Source of the DNA: Mixophyes australis
Lineage: Eukaryota; Chordata; Amphibia; Anura; Limnodynastidae
Assembly (NCBI GenBank): GCA_036250195.1
Contig: JAVHZZ010000008.1
Coordinates: forward strand, 10,943,434 to 11,007,433
DNA length: 64,000 nucleotides
Direction: 5' to 3'
Shown piece after piece: positions 38,993-45,328 of this stretch (its first letter is position 1; every line of letters starts with the position of its first letter). The translations under genes and the position numbers were made by a program. The notes beneath the pieces are model-generated. The model saw only the letters and a program-made list of their open reading frames with translations. It was not told the origin of the DNA and did not search any database.

Positions 38993-41300
38993 TATATATA
39001 TAAATTTTGCTTACAATTAGAAGGCAAACAAACAAAAAGGTCAAAATCTGGACTGTACACAAGGTCGTTACTGAAAGATACATTTAAAGTTCACAATACT
39101 AAACTTTAAATAAAAAAAATAAAAAAGTAAAACCAAAACAAGCAGAATGTACAATGTAGATAATAAGTCACCCAAGATGGATATTTTAAAGAACCAGAAT
39201 GAGACGTACGTCAACTGAGATCAATAGAATTTTTACCCCAAAAGTTGTCCACCAGTGTTACATTTTAAGGTGCCTGGCTTTAGGAACGTTTCAAGCCATG
39301 CATAAGGATTGTTTAGCTGCATTAGGAAATGGTTAATAGGCTTTAGAAACAAAGCAATTTGCACCTCTAAATTCCAAGGGGTACATTTACTAAACTGCAG
39401 GTTTGAAAGAGTGGAGATGTTGCCTATAGCAACCAATCAGATTCTAGCTGTCATTTATATAGTACATTCTACAAAATGACAGCTAGAATCTGATTGGTTG
39501 CTATAGGCAAACACTCCACTCTTTCAAACCTGCCGTTTAGTAAATATACCACCCACAATTTGCTAATCTCCATGTTTTAAAACAGAAAAATGAACCAATT
39601 TATCCATCCTCCTTCATTTCACATTCTGGGACTTTATAATTATTTTTTACACGTTTATGCCAGGAAAGATGGTAAAACTCCAGACTGGCCCAGTTATCTA
39701 TAATAAAAACATAACATATCCTAAAATCAGTGCATCTAGACATCAGCAAAAATTGTTACAATGAAAAATGACTAATAAAATAGGACATAAAATGACATTT
39801 CATCCTCAGATACAAAGTACCAGTTTGCCAATTTCTCACTTGCAGATCTAAAAGGTTTTATCACGATTGTTGTATCAATTGAATTCACCCACAATGACAT
39901 AATCTGGATTATTTGGGATCTCCTGTTAACATTTAAAAGCCTTGCAGTTTCCCCAATGCATTTTAAATGAAAAATAGGTAGGTATCCATGCAAAGGAAAT
40001 AGAAGAGTAAGCAAACAAACAAATTCACAATCAAGATGGGTCTGCAAGACAATAGTTATGCTAATTATACACACTATTCAGAAACATTTAATTCTGTCTC
40101 TTCAGGTTTGTTGCAGAGAGGTGCTGGAACATGAAATGAAACAATTTAATTTTCATTCACATGCATCAAAGGCCAAGCTATACAGTGATTCTTTTGTATT
40201 TAACCATGCGGTGGCCTTAGGGAGAACCTAAACAATTTCCTTATTTAACATAATAAACTGGCCAAACACTGAATGGGTTTCCTGTGTAAAGTGTTGTAAT
40301 TGACACTAATCTCTGTGAAATGAACGCTGGGTAGCAACAGAAGACAATATTTGCATTAGTAATAGAGGAAGACAATTAGGAAGTAAATCACATTCTGGTA
40401 GACAAAAAGTTCGAAAGAGTTTTAGGAAATATAAACAATTTGTTTCCCCATATGGCATGTAAAGTGGTAGATTATAATTCAGTTTCCCATCTCACAAACC
40501 AGCATCACTATTTCAGACACTTAAAATACAAGGTGAATTGCAATCTCAATTTCCAGCTTACTCTATAGGAGATCACCTCGGATTTCTCAAAGTAACTTGG
40601 AAACATTTATTTTATTTTATTTTCAGTATCTGCAGCAAAGTGAATGTATCACTTGGGTTATTATTATTTATATAACAACAGGTCTAAACTAAAATAAACT
40701 CACAACAACAAAACTTAGAACAACGTTGGGAGCTACATGACAATAGTCTGAGTTACAGAGCACCTGGGTGGTTTAGTAAAAGCAGAAAGAGTGGAGCATG
40801 GAGACCAGACCACCCTTCCTGGAGATAAGAGCCCACAACAAAGGCTGGTCAGGGAGGAGCCGGGGGTTACACTCCGGAGTGGGACCACTTTGATTTCCCA
40901 TTTGCTTCTATGTAAAACTTTCCTGATTAACCCATGAAGCGCTGCAGCCTGGAAGTTCGCCGCGATAAAGTGGGGAGACCCCCCCCCCTCCCTCCCTCCC
41001 TCCCAGGCGCCGGGGCCCGCAGACAGAGGGGGTGGGGGGCTCTGGAATTAAAGTCTCCGGCTCCCCCCTCTCTGTCTCCCGCAGGAGGAGAAGCCGGATC
41101 ATCACACCAGGGTATGGAGGGGTCTCCCAGGCATCAGGAGCAGGGGTTGGGAGCCAGTCCTGAGACGGAGAAAAGTTTTGGAGCAGACACTCACCGATCA
41201 GCCCCCCGACCAGGAATGCCAGCACTTGGAAGATCAGCAGGATAACTCCGAACAGACAGAGCTTCTTGGTGCTCATGTTCTCTATGATAGCCCCGGCCAT
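10673..41300 (-). CDS. wls: Wntless (WLS/GPR177/Evi), Wnt cargo receptor, complete 12-exon gene
   Basis: WLS is a multi-pass membrane protein that binds palmitoleoylated Wnt in the ER/Golgi, carries it to the plasma membrane and recycles through endosomes. Coding exons on the minus strand: 41300-41195, 29666-29394, 27686-27562, 25739-25578, 23423-23287, 22239-22071, 21937-21840, 19706-19643, 17405-17262, 13791-13708, 12061-11908 and 10782-10673. All have AG/GT borders and compatible phases. They sum to 1626 nt, 541 residues plus stop, the same length as human WLS. The start [15 protein letters not shown] matches the human N-terminus. TM1 lies at about residues 16-36, a long lumenal domain at 37-230, and the remaining membrane segments in exons 5-11. 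The YEGL endocytosis motif is at residues 425-428. The C-terminus is KKAQE where human has KEAQE. No frameshift or internal stop was seen. Identification rests on near-continuous match to remembered human WLS; the family assignment is very secure. Confidence 0.97.
11908..12061 (-). CDS. wls: wls exon 11 (residues 455-506)
   Basis: The acceptor CTCAG ends at 12062. The exon encodes [24 protein letters not shown] and [13 protein letters not shown], the last membrane segment. The donor GTGAGA starts at 11907. Length is 154 nt. Confidence 0.96.
12167..12252. mobile_element. Short fragment of a dispersed repeat, in wls intron 10
   Basis: Contains CTATGGCTCTCCAGTGTTGT and ACTACAAGTCCCAGCATACC, a string common in amphibian and fish genomes. 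Related scraps occur near 17028, 27873 and 55360. Confidence 0.5.
12565..12892 (-). mobile_element. V-SINE-like element, near full length, in wls intron 10
   Basis: Tail, central block and head are all present. It is antisense in the window and so in the sense orientation relative to wls. A (TA)n tract flanks the head. Confidence 0.85.
12893..12922. repeat. (TA)n microsatellite next to a V-SINE head
   Basis: A TA run directly follows the tRNA-like head of the minus-strand SINE at 12565-12892. Confidence 0.9.
13183..13431. repeat. Outer inverted repeat enclosing a MITE
   Basis: The left arm GGGAATAGTTTCTGAAACGC then CCCCTTTCTTGCACCA pairs with TGGTGCAGGAAAGGGGGCGT then TTCAGAAACGATTCCC. The MITE of 13221-13395 fills the centre, so the whole 249 bp is one near-continuous palindrome. 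Confidence 0.8.
13221..13395. mobile_element. Fold-back MITE, CCAAT family, in wls intron 10
   Basis: Arms GATAGATTTACTAAAACTTC and its complement enclose CCAATCAGATTCTAACT and its inverse. It is itself enclosed by a further inverted repeat (see 13183-13431). Confidence 0.85.
13708..13791 (-). CDS. wls: wls exon 10 (residues 427-454)
   Basis: The acceptor GTAG ends at 13792. The exon starts with GL, completing YEGL, and encodes IFRFKFLM plus a membrane segment. The donor GTGAGG starts at 13707. Length is 84 nt, 28 codons. Confidence 0.95.
13956..14300. repeat. Diverged direct duplication of about 150 bp in wls intron 9
   Basis: Two segments (about 13956-14140 and 14156-14300) share the order: TTGAGCTA, GCAAAGTCAT/GCCAAGTCAT, CAATCAGTTT, GGACAGGAAGCTGAA, GAAGCGGTT and TTAATTACATA. 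They are a local tandem duplication that has since diverged. Confidence 0.6.
14782..14850. repeat. Short tandem repeat, about 27 bp x 2.5
   Basis: Three successive copies of a unit based on GAGCTTGTCTGGGAGAGCAC are seen, with a few substitutions. Confidence 0.6.
15019..15440. mobile_element. hAT-like non-autonomous element with nested insertion, in wls intron 9
   Basis: Ends CAGCGATAGGCAAC / GTTGCCCATCACTA. The perfect 8-bp duplication CTCTAATG lies at 15011-15018 and 15441-15448. A second fold-back element (about 15234-15369, with AGCGGAACTA and TAGTTCCGCCGCT ends) sits inside it. Confidence 0.85.
15234..15369. mobile_element. Small GC-rich element nested in a hAT-like element
   Basis: Ends AGCGGAACTA / TAGTTCCGCCGCT. 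The interior repeats GGGCCC motifs with an inner hairpin, GAGCTGTGGGCCCCAGT against its inverse. Confidence 0.65.
15747..16230. mobile_element. 484-bp fold-back element with telomere-like loop, in wls intron 9
   Basis: The left arm (15747 to about 15966) and right arm (about 16011-16230) are inverted copies with few mismatches: CGGTACCGACTACCCCGACA pairs with TGTCAGGGTAGTCAGTACCG, and CGCTGGACGGAACCCGC with GCGGGTCCGTCCAGCG. The loop (about 15970-16010) holds TTAGGGTTAGGATTAGGG then TAACCCTAAC, vertebrate telomere-type repeats. No open frame of note. Confidence 0.85.
17262..17405 (-). CDS. wls: wls exon 9 (residues 379-426)
   Basis: The acceptor CTCAG ends at 17406. The exon encodes [28 protein letters not shown] and the cytosolic SSLPAMSK...RRLHYE, ending in the first half of the YEGL sorting motif. 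The donor GTGAGT starts at 17261. Length is 144 nt. Confidence 0.96.
17773..17944. mobile_element. Fold-back MITE, CCAAT family, in wls intron 8
   Basis: Inverted arms GGGATATTTACTAAACTGCA / GCAGTTTGATAAATTTACTC with the internal GTTGCCTATAGCAACCA stem. Confidence 0.85.
17945..19642. other. wls intron 8, remaining part
   Basis: Apart from the hairpin at 19290-19356, no repeat family or gene was recognised. Confidence 0.5.
19290..19356. repeat. 67-bp fold-back hairpin in wls intron 8
   Basis: The left arm ATGAACATTCTAAAA pairs with TTTTAGAATGTTCAT on the right. Partial pairing continues into a small loop. This could be a tiny MITE or a chance hairpin. It lies between exons 8 and 9. Confidence 0.6.
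19643..19706 (-). CDS. wls: wls exon 8 (residues 357-378)
   Basis: This short 64-nt exon follows acceptor CACAG. It encodes [17 protein letters not shown] then ADIA. The donor is GTATCC, weaker than the others, but the reading phase and the match to human WLS fix it. Confidence 0.93.
20031..20321. mobile_element. GC-rich hAT-like MITE, second copy, in wls intron 7
   Basis: Same ends (CATACTTACC / GGCAAGTATG) and CpG-rich interior as 22760-23053. The flanking 8-mers GTGTATAG and GAGTATAA match at 6 of 8 positions, consistent with a decayed duplication. Confidence 0.8.
20345..20448. mobile_element. Right half of a CCAAT-family fold-back MITE, in wls intron 7
   Basis: Only the arm from TTATTTAGTACATTC to GTTTAGTAAATATACCCC is present. 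The left arm is missing beside the hAT-like element at 20031-20321. Confidence 0.8.
20617..20791. mobile_element. Fold-back MITE, CCAAT family variant, in wls intron 7
   Basis: Ends AGGTAAATGTATCAAGCTGA and its complement; the stem holds CCAATCAGATTCTAGCTATC and its inverse. The ends differ from the main subfamily. Confidence 0.85.
20792..21839. other. wls intron 7, probable old repeat remnant
   Basis: The segment around 21030-21350 (AACAAAACAGGACCCGAATA, GGTTACCAGACTTTCCATCT) has the feel of an antisense relic of a dispersed LINE-type repeat, but I cannot classify it. No open frame. Confidence 0.35.
21840..21937 (-). CDS. wls: wls exon 7 (residues 325-357)
   Basis: The exon follows acceptor TATAG and encodes [20 protein letters not shown] and LFIFDMCER. 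The arginine codon is split by the donor GTAATT at 21839. Length is 98 nt. Confidence 0.95.
22071..22239 (-). CDS. wls: wls exon 6 (residues 268-324)
   Basis: The acceptor CATAG ends at 22240. The exon encodes [30 protein letters not shown] and [11 protein letters not shown], covering two membrane segments. The donor GTAGGT starts at 22070. Length is 169 nt. Confidence 0.96.
22760..23053. mobile_element. GC-rich hAT-like MITE with 8-bp target duplication, in wls intron 5
   Basis: Terminal inverted repeats CATACTTGCCAACTC / GAGTTGGCAAGTATG. The 8-bp direct repeat GTTATAAG flanks both ends (22752-22759, 23054-23061), which is the hAT signature. The interior is CpG-rich with inverted GGGGCGAGGCCAATCGCGTC sequences. 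Confidence 0.88.
23287..23423 (-). CDS. wls: wls exon 5 (residues 223-268)
   Basis: The acceptor TATAG follows a C-rich tract. The exon encodes [18 protein letters not shown], then a membrane segment ending YWRRITMM and LLE. The donor GTAAGT starts at 23286. Length is 137 nt, phase 0 to phase 2, and the next exon completes a lysine codon. Confidence 0.94.
23795..23993 (+). mobile_element. V-SINE-like element, tail lost
   Basis: The head and central block are intact up to AATTGACCC. The tail is replaced by GAGT/GT microsatellites. It lies in wls intron 4. Confidence 0.82.
23994..24090. repeat. (GAGT)n then (GT)n microsatellite replacing a V-SINE tail
   Basis: A GAGT run from 23994 is followed by a GT run from about 24041. 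The tract starts exactly where the preceding SINE has its CTCT/GTGT variable segment, so it is an expansion of the SINE's own simple repeat. Confidence 0.9.
24091..25577. other. wls intron 4, remaining part
   Basis: Mostly unassigned. At 24628-24645 GGGTACGTACACACAGG resembles one end of the 30942-31349 MITE family. Confidence 0.45.
25578..25739 (-). CDS. wls: wls exon 4 (residues 169-222)
   Basis: The acceptor CAG is at 25742-25740. The exon encodes [20 protein letters not shown] and [10 protein letters not shown], all strongly conserved in WLS. Two overlapping GTG triplets occur at the 3' edge. The donor GTGAGAG from 25577 is chosen because it keeps 54 whole codons and has the better consensus. 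Confidence 0.93.
26378..26556. mobile_element. Fold-back MITE, CCAAT family variant, in wls intron 3
   Basis: Ends GTAGTAGATTTATCAAAACT and its complement; the inner stem is TTGCCCATAGCAACCAATCA. CTTA flanks both sides (26374-26377, 26557-26560). Confidence 0.85.
27562..27686 (-). CDS. wls: wls exon 3 (residues 127-168)
   Basis: The acceptor ACAG ends at 27687 and the donor GTGAGT starts at 27561. The exon encodes [10 protein letters not shown] and WTEMA, equivalent to human SLAYRDD and EWTEMA. Length is 125 nt and it closes in phase 0 after QSPK. Confidence 0.95.
27781..27872 (+). mobile_element. V-SINE head fragment
   Basis: Only the tRNA-like head and the next 30 bp remain, with several substitutions. 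It lies in wls intron 2. Confidence 0.65.
28568..28882. mobile_element. Probable non-autonomous element, in wls intron 2
   Basis: The left end GGCAAACCGAGGGGGGGTTT is roughly inverse to GAAACCCCCCCTCTACAAAT and CATTTGCC at the right. The interior is GC-rich with CCACGCCC motifs. No coding sequence. Confidence 0.5.
29394..29666 (-). CDS. wls: wls exon 2 (residues 36-127, lumenal domain)
   Basis: The acceptor CAG is at 29669-29667. The exon encodes the start of the lumenal domain, including [16 protein letters not shown] and SPWFQFM, which are hallmark WLS strings. The donor is GTGAG from 29393. Length is 273 nt, phase 1 to phase 1. Confidence 0.95.
29970..30253. mobile_element. MITE of the TCATTAAGG family, left end lost, in wls intron 1
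   Basis: Shares the interior GTTGATCTAGGACATGCCCT and CCTCCCCCTCCAATGCAACA and the right end CAATGACTCAGGCTC. Confidence 0.75.
30504..30705 (+). mobile_element. V-SINE-like element, 5' truncated
   Basis: It starts inside the central block at GTGCTCCGGTTTCC and has an intact L2-type tail ending in ATG repeats. It lies in wls intron 1. Confidence 0.82.
30942..31349. mobile_element. MITE with AGCTGGGTACACACTAC ends and TAA duplication, in wls intron 1
   Basis: Perfect terminal inverted repeats AGCTGGGTACACACTAC / GTAGTGTGTACCCAGCT. TAA lies directly outside both ends (30939-30941, 31350-31352), consistent with PIF/Harbinger-type insertion. A frame of 66 codons inside has no known match. Confidence 0.85.
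31353..32129. other. wls intron 1, GC-richer unassigned part
   Basis: 31790-31995 is CpG-rich and ends TTAATTGAATACACCC, which resembles the end of the 48543-48695 MITE family. No gene seen. Confidence 0.4.
32130..32221 (-). mobile_element. V-SINE tail fragment
   Basis: An L2-type tail only, directly adjacent to a second, longer copy in the same orientation. Confidence 0.75.
32222..32553 (-). mobile_element. V-SINE-like element, near full length, in wls intron 1
   Basis: Tail, central block and head are all present. It appears inserted at the 5' edge of the tail fragment at 32130-32221, giving a tail-to-tail tandem. Confidence 0.85.
32768..33092 (+). mobile_element. Old, diverged V-SINE copy
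   Basis: Head, central block and tail are in order but with many substitutions and small deletions. A (GT)n tract occupies the variable junction. Confidence 0.7.
32945..33002. repeat. (GT)n microsatellite inside an old V-SINE
   Basis: A GT run with one AT interruption lies at the variable junction of a diverged SINE copy. Confidence 0.9.
33655..33749. mobile_element. Fragment of a TCATTAAGG-family MITE, in wls intron 1
   Basis: Contains GCATTGTAACATGGTTTTGT and ends CCTTAATGAATCAGGCCC. Confidence 0.7.
34204..34529 (+). mobile_element. V-SINE-like element, near full length, in wls intron 1
   Basis: The head (CAGTGGCTCAGTGGTTAGCA), central block and tail are present. It ends in AATAAATAAATGATGACG. 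Confidence 0.85.
35200..35490. mobile_element. MITE with GGGCCTGAGTCATTAAGG ends, in wls intron 1
   Basis: Reference copy of a family of about six. Ends GGGCCTGAGTCATTAAGGCA / TTTAATGACTCAGGTCC. The interior has AACCATGTTACAATT, AAATACTTGATAGC, GTTCATCTAGGACATG and CCTCCCCCTTCAATGCAACA. Confidence 0.8.
36659..36950. mobile_element. MITE of the TCATTAAGG family, in wls intron 1
   Basis: Both ends present: GTCCTGATTCATTAAGGAAA and TTTCCTTAATGAATCAGGCC. The interior matches 35200-35490. Confidence 0.8.
37536..37791 (+). mobile_element. V-SINE-like element, head truncated
   Basis: It starts at CATCTGTGTGGAGTTTGTAT after the B-box region and has an intact central block and tail. It lies in wls intron 1. 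Confidence 0.83.
37792..39377. other. wls intron 1, unassigned part
   Basis: No gene or repeat family recognised apart from the microsatellite at 38905-39003. Small frames at 37990-38732 lack domains. Confidence 0.5.
38905..39003. repeat. GT/AT-type compound microsatellite
   Basis: The run of GT dinucleotides is followed by GTAT units and alternating TA/CA. It lies in wls intron 1. Confidence 0.9.
39378..39553. mobile_element. Fold-back MITE, CCAAT family, in wls intron 1
   Basis: Long paired arms with CCAATCAGATTCTAGCTGTC and its inverse. Confidence 0.85.
40100..40540. promoter_or_regulatory. Candidate enhancer-like stretch in wls intron 1
   Basis: About 440 bp free of recognisable repeats and clustered with factor-like motifs: CATCAAAG (TCF/LEF, 40164-40171), the octamer ATTTGCAT followed by TAGTAAT (40349-40363), ACAATTAG, and AACAAT (SOX-like). 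It lies about 0.8-1.2 kb from exon 1. Motif density is suggestive only. Confidence 0.3.
41195..41300 (-). CDS. wls: wls exon 1 (residues 1-36, first membrane segment)
   Basis: The ATG at 41300-41298 opens the conserved N-terminus and a hydrophobic segment ending VGGLI. The exon closes one base into codon 36, before donor GTGAGT (41194-41189). It is the start found in other vertebrate WLS proteins. It sits in GC-rich promoter DNA. Confidence 0.95.
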
Positions 41301-41397
41301 GGCTGCGCTCTCGGGGGGTAGATTTCTGGGGTGTCCGGACTCGCTCCCAGCGCTCTGCTGCCTCCAGATTTATCAGACGAACTGCCGCAGCCTGGAG

Positions 41398-41405
41398 TCA
41401 CGTGA
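41398..41405. promoter_or_regulatory. Palindromic E-box TCACGTGA upstream of wls
   Basis: An 8-bp perfect palindrome lies about 100 bp upstream of the wls ATG. With flanks it reads GTCACGTGAT, one base off the CLEAR motif bound by MITF/TFE factors, and is also a USF-type E-box. The site is seen; its use is inferred. Confidence 0.4.
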
Positions 41406-41457
41406 TGGGGCTCTGCTGCACCTCCCCTGCCTGCTCTGCTGGTGCTGCAGTGCCTCT

Positions 41458-44152
41458 CAGTGACCAGATCAGTGTCCAGCACTCAGTGACCAGATCACAT
41501 ACAGTGTCCAGATCAGTGTCCAGCACACAGTGACCATATAACACATAGTGACCAGATCAGTGTCCAGCACTCAGTGACCATATCACACACAGTGTCCAGC
41601 ACACAGTGACCAGATCACATACAGTGACCAGATCAGTGTCCAGCACACAGTGACCATATAACACACAGTGACCAGATCAGTGTCCAGCACTCAGTGACCA
41701 TATCACACACAGTGTCCAGCACACAGTGACCAGATCACATACAGTGACCAGATCAGTGTCCAGCACACAGTGACCATATAACACACAGTGACCAGATCAG
41801 TGTCCAGCACACAGTGACCAGATCAGTGTCCAGCACACAGTGACCATATAACACACAGTGACTAGATCAGTGTCCAGCACACAGTGACCAGATCAGTGTC
41901 CAGCACACAGTGACCAGATCACACTCAGTGACCAGATCAGTGTCCAGCACACAGTGACCATATAATACACAGTGACCAGATCAGTGTCCAGCACACAGTG
42001 ACCATATCACACACAGTGACCATATAACACACAGTGACCAGATCAGTGTCCAGCACACAGTGATCAGATCACACTCAGTGACCAGATCAGTGTCCAGCAC
42101 ACAGTGACCATATAATACACAGTGACCAGATCAGTGTCCAGCACACAGTGACCATATCACACACAGTGACCAGATCAGTGTCCAGCACACAGTGACCATA
42201 TAATACACAGTGACCAGATCAGTGTCCAGCACACAGTGACCAGATCAGTGTCCAGCACACAGTGACCATTTAACACACAGTGACCAGATCAGTGTCCAGC
42301 ACACAGTTACCATATAATACAGAGTGACCATATAACACACAATGACCAGATCAGTGTCCAGCACACAGTGACCAGATCAGTGTCCAGCACACAGTGACCA
42401 TATAACACACAGTGACCAGATCAGTGTCCAGCACACAGTGACCAGATCAGTGTCCAGCACACAGTGACCATTTAACACACAGTGACCAGATCAGTGTCCA
42501 GCACACAGTTACCATATAATACAGAGTGACCATATAACACACAATGACCAGATCAGTGTCCAGCACACAGTGACCAGATCAGTGTCCAGCACACAGTGAC
42601 CATATAACACACAGTGACCAGATCAGTGTCCAGCACACAGTGACCATATAATACAGAGTGACCATATAACACACAATGACCAGATCAGTGTCCAGCACAC
42701 AGTGACCAGATCAGTGTCCAGCACACAGTGACCATATAACACACAGTGTTCAGCACACAGTGACCATATAACATACAGTGATCATATAATACTCAGTGAC
42801 CAGATCAGTGTCCAGCACACAGTGACCATATAATACTCAGTGACCAGAACAGTGTCCAGCACACAGTGACCATATAATACTCAGTGACCAGATCAGTGTC
42901 CAGCACATAGTGACCATATAATACTCAGTGACCAGATCAGTGTCCAGCACACAGTGACCATATAACACACAGTGACCAGACCAGTGTCCAGCACACAGTG
43001 ACCATATAACACACAGTGACCATATAATACACAGTGACCATATAACACACAGTGACCAGATCAGTGTCTAGCACACAGTGACCATATAACGCACAGTGAC
43101 TAGATCAGTGTCCAGCACAGGTTAGCTTCCCCAGTACACAGTGACCAGATCTTTGTCCAGCACAGGTTAGCTTCCCTTGTGCACAGTGACCTGAAAATAT
43201 TCTGTGACCAGATCAGTGTCCAGCACATGTTAGCATCCCCGGTGCACAGTGACCACATAATACACAGTGACCAGATCAGTGTCAAGCACAGGCTAGCATC
43301 CCCAGTACACAGTGACCAGATTAGTGTCCAGCATAGGCTAGCATTCCCAGTACACAGTGACCAGATCAGTGTCCAGCACAGACTAGCATCCCCAGTACAC
43401 AGTGACCAGATCAGTGTCCAGCACAGGCTAGCATCCTCAGTACACAGTGACTAGATCAGTGTCCAGCACAGACTAGCTTCCCCAGTACACAGTGACTAGA
43501 TCAGTGTCCAGCACAGGCTAGCTTCCCCGGTGCACAGTGACTACAGAATACACAGTGACCAGATCAGTGTCCAGCACAGGCTAGTATCCCCAGTACACAG
43601 TGACCAGATCAGTGTCCAGCACAGACTAGCATCCTCAGTACACAGTGACTAGATCAGTGTCCAGCACAGACTAGCTTCCCCAGTACACAGTGACTAGATC
43701 AGTGTCCATCACAGGCTAGTTTGCACAGTGCAGAGTGAGCAAATCAGTGTCCAGCACAGACTAGCATCCCCAGTACACAGTGACCAGATCAGTGTCCAGC
43801 ACAGGCTAGCTTCCCCAATACACAGGGACCAGATCAGTGTCCAGCACAGGCTAGCATCCCCAGTACACAGTGACCAGACTAGTGTCCAGCACAGGCTAGC
43901 ATCCCCAGTACACAGTGACCAGATCAGTGTCCAGCGCAGGCTAACATCCACATTGCAATGTCACCAGATCAGTGTCTAGCACAGGCTAGCTTCCACAGTG
44001 CACAGCGATCATATAATACATAGTGAATACACAATATATAGTGACCCCACAGTGACCATATAATACATAGTAAAAATATAGTACATAATGAACACACAAT
44101 ACATAGTGACCATATTATACATAGTGACCCCACAGTACACAATGACCACACA
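41458..44152. repeat. 2.7-kb compound minisatellite abutting the wls promoter
   Basis: Tandem CAGTGACC-based units form three zones. From 41458 to about 43105, a 26-bp unit (CAGTGACCAGATCAGTGTCC then AGCACA) alternates with an 18-bp unit (CAGTGACCATATAACACA). From 43105 to about 43995 the unit is 45 bp and adds a block reading GGCTAGCATCCCCAGTACA. From about 43995 to 44152 short, degraded CATATAATACATAGTGACC-like units remain. The long frames here, rich in HRLASPVHSDQ, are translations of the repeat, not genes. Confidence 0.95.
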
Positions 44153-44681
44153 CACAAAGGTTTTCCTATGGTTTTTCAGCATTGTTTCAGTAACGCTTGT
44201 GGTTTCATAACTGCCCGAAAAATCACCTAAAACAGTAAACCGCACTTTAGTAAATGTCCCCCATAGACATCTATGGATCTATTTAATAAGGGCTGACGAG
44301 CCATAATGCTGCATAAACACTGGCAAAAAACGTTCCTTTTTTTGCTATTTAACATTCCTGGAGCTTAGCACTGTCCCTGTAGAGCTCCCCAAAAACAGCA
44401 CTAGTCAGTTTATTAAGTTGCGCCAAGTAACGCCATCTCTGACTTTAGCAATGGGATCCGACTGAAGCCTCTCCGGCTTCGCTGGATCCCTCACCTGTAA
44501 AAGTGCTATGATCCCTCCATTCGCTGACAGCATCAGGTGAATAGCAGAAAAGCTTTGTGTAGGAGGTGGGGGCAATGGTAAATTACAGCAGTATTTCATT
44601 ACACATCTTTGCGATTTGCAATGATGCTTATTGATTGTTACTGCGCTGTCTTCATAAATAGCCCCCGTAGTCCCTGTAGTT
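44153..44681. other. Probable old MITE remnants
   Basis: TTTAGTAAATGTCCCCCATA (44249) and TCTTCATAAATAGCCCCCGT (44651) look like terminal repeats of two degraded elements. No gene seen. Confidence 0.4.
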
Positions 44682-44868
44682 GGGCAGCACGGTGGCTCAG
44701 TGGTTATCACTTCTGCCTCGCAGCACTGCGTTCATGAGTTCAAATCCCAACCATGGCCTTATCTGTGTGGAGTTTGTATGGTTTGCGTGGGTTTCCTCCG
44801 GGTGCTCCAGTTTCCTCCCACACTCCCAAAAAATACTGGTAGGTTAATTGGCTGCTATTAAATTGACT

Positions 44869-44919
<51 letters not shown>

Positions 44920-45019
44920 TAAGGAATTTAGACTGTAAGCTCCAATGGGGCAGGGACTGATATGAGTGAGTTCTCCATACAGTGCTGCGGAATTAGTGGC
45001 GCTATATAAATAGATGATG
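44682..45019 (+). mobile_element. V-SINE-like element, near full length
   Basis: Intact head with GGGCAGCACGGTGGCTCAGT, central block with a short deletion, a (CT)n tract and the tail. Confidence 0.86.
44873..44915. repeat. (CT)n microsatellite inside a V-SINE
   Basis: A run of CT dinucleotides lies at the same internal position where other copies of this SINE have short CTCTGTCTGTGTG tracts. Confidence 0.9.
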
Positions 45020-45119
45020 TAATGTTGGGTTACACTGCTTAGCTGTAAAGCTGAATGATATCTGTATACTGCACACAGTAATGTAGTACAAGGTCATTGG
45101 ACATGCAGAAGCTCCAGAC

Positions 45120-45328
45120 CAGTGATGGGCAACAGATGGCCCCATTGATGCCTTCAGCCCTCAGCCCAGCCCTGTTATAGTGTGTAAAATGCTGCTGATA
45201 CCTTATTACAGATAGGTGTGTCTTTGATAATACATATTGTCTTATCTTATTACTGAGATTAAGGGTTCTGTGCGGCCCCTTTTGAAGGTTATAAGGTCGC
45301 CCGTGTGATCCCTGCAGTGTATCATGTG
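45120..45328. mobile_element. hAT-like element, second copy, right end eroded
   Basis: Starts CAGTGATGGGCAAC like 15019-15440 and shares its interior. CTCCAGAC flanks both sides (45112-45119, 45329-45336) as a perfect 8-bp duplication, although the right terminal repeat is shortened. Confidence 0.78.

Larger units (their letters stand above)
40930..41460 (-). promoter_or_regulatory. wls: GC/CpG-rich promoter island and 5' UTR of wls
   Basis: A clear rise in G+C and CpG content surrounds exon 1. It begins in the first 260 nt of intron 1, covers the ATG and about 160 nt upstream, and stops abruptly at the minisatellite at 41458. No good TATA box is placed at a usual distance, which fits a CpG-island promoter. 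The transcription start must lie between about 41320 and 41450 unless it is inside the minisatellite. Confidence 0.6.

Noticed and set aside
38790..39083. Histidine/threonine- and isoleucine/tyrosine-rich frames
   Set aside because: Translations of the GT/AT microsatellite.
40934..41245. 103-codon plus-strand frame in the CpG island
   Set aside because: It is antisense to wls exon 1 and proline/glycine-rich as GC-rich DNA always yields; no independent support.
41266..41482. Small plus- and minus-strand frames over the wls 5' UTR
   Set aside because: Overlap the promoter and minisatellite edge. The minus-strand one is not in frame with a supported protein.
43179..43979. Open frames encoding HRLASPVHSDQ-type repeats
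   Set aside because: They are direct translations of the 45-bp minisatellite; the unit is a multiple of three, which keeps frames open on both strands.
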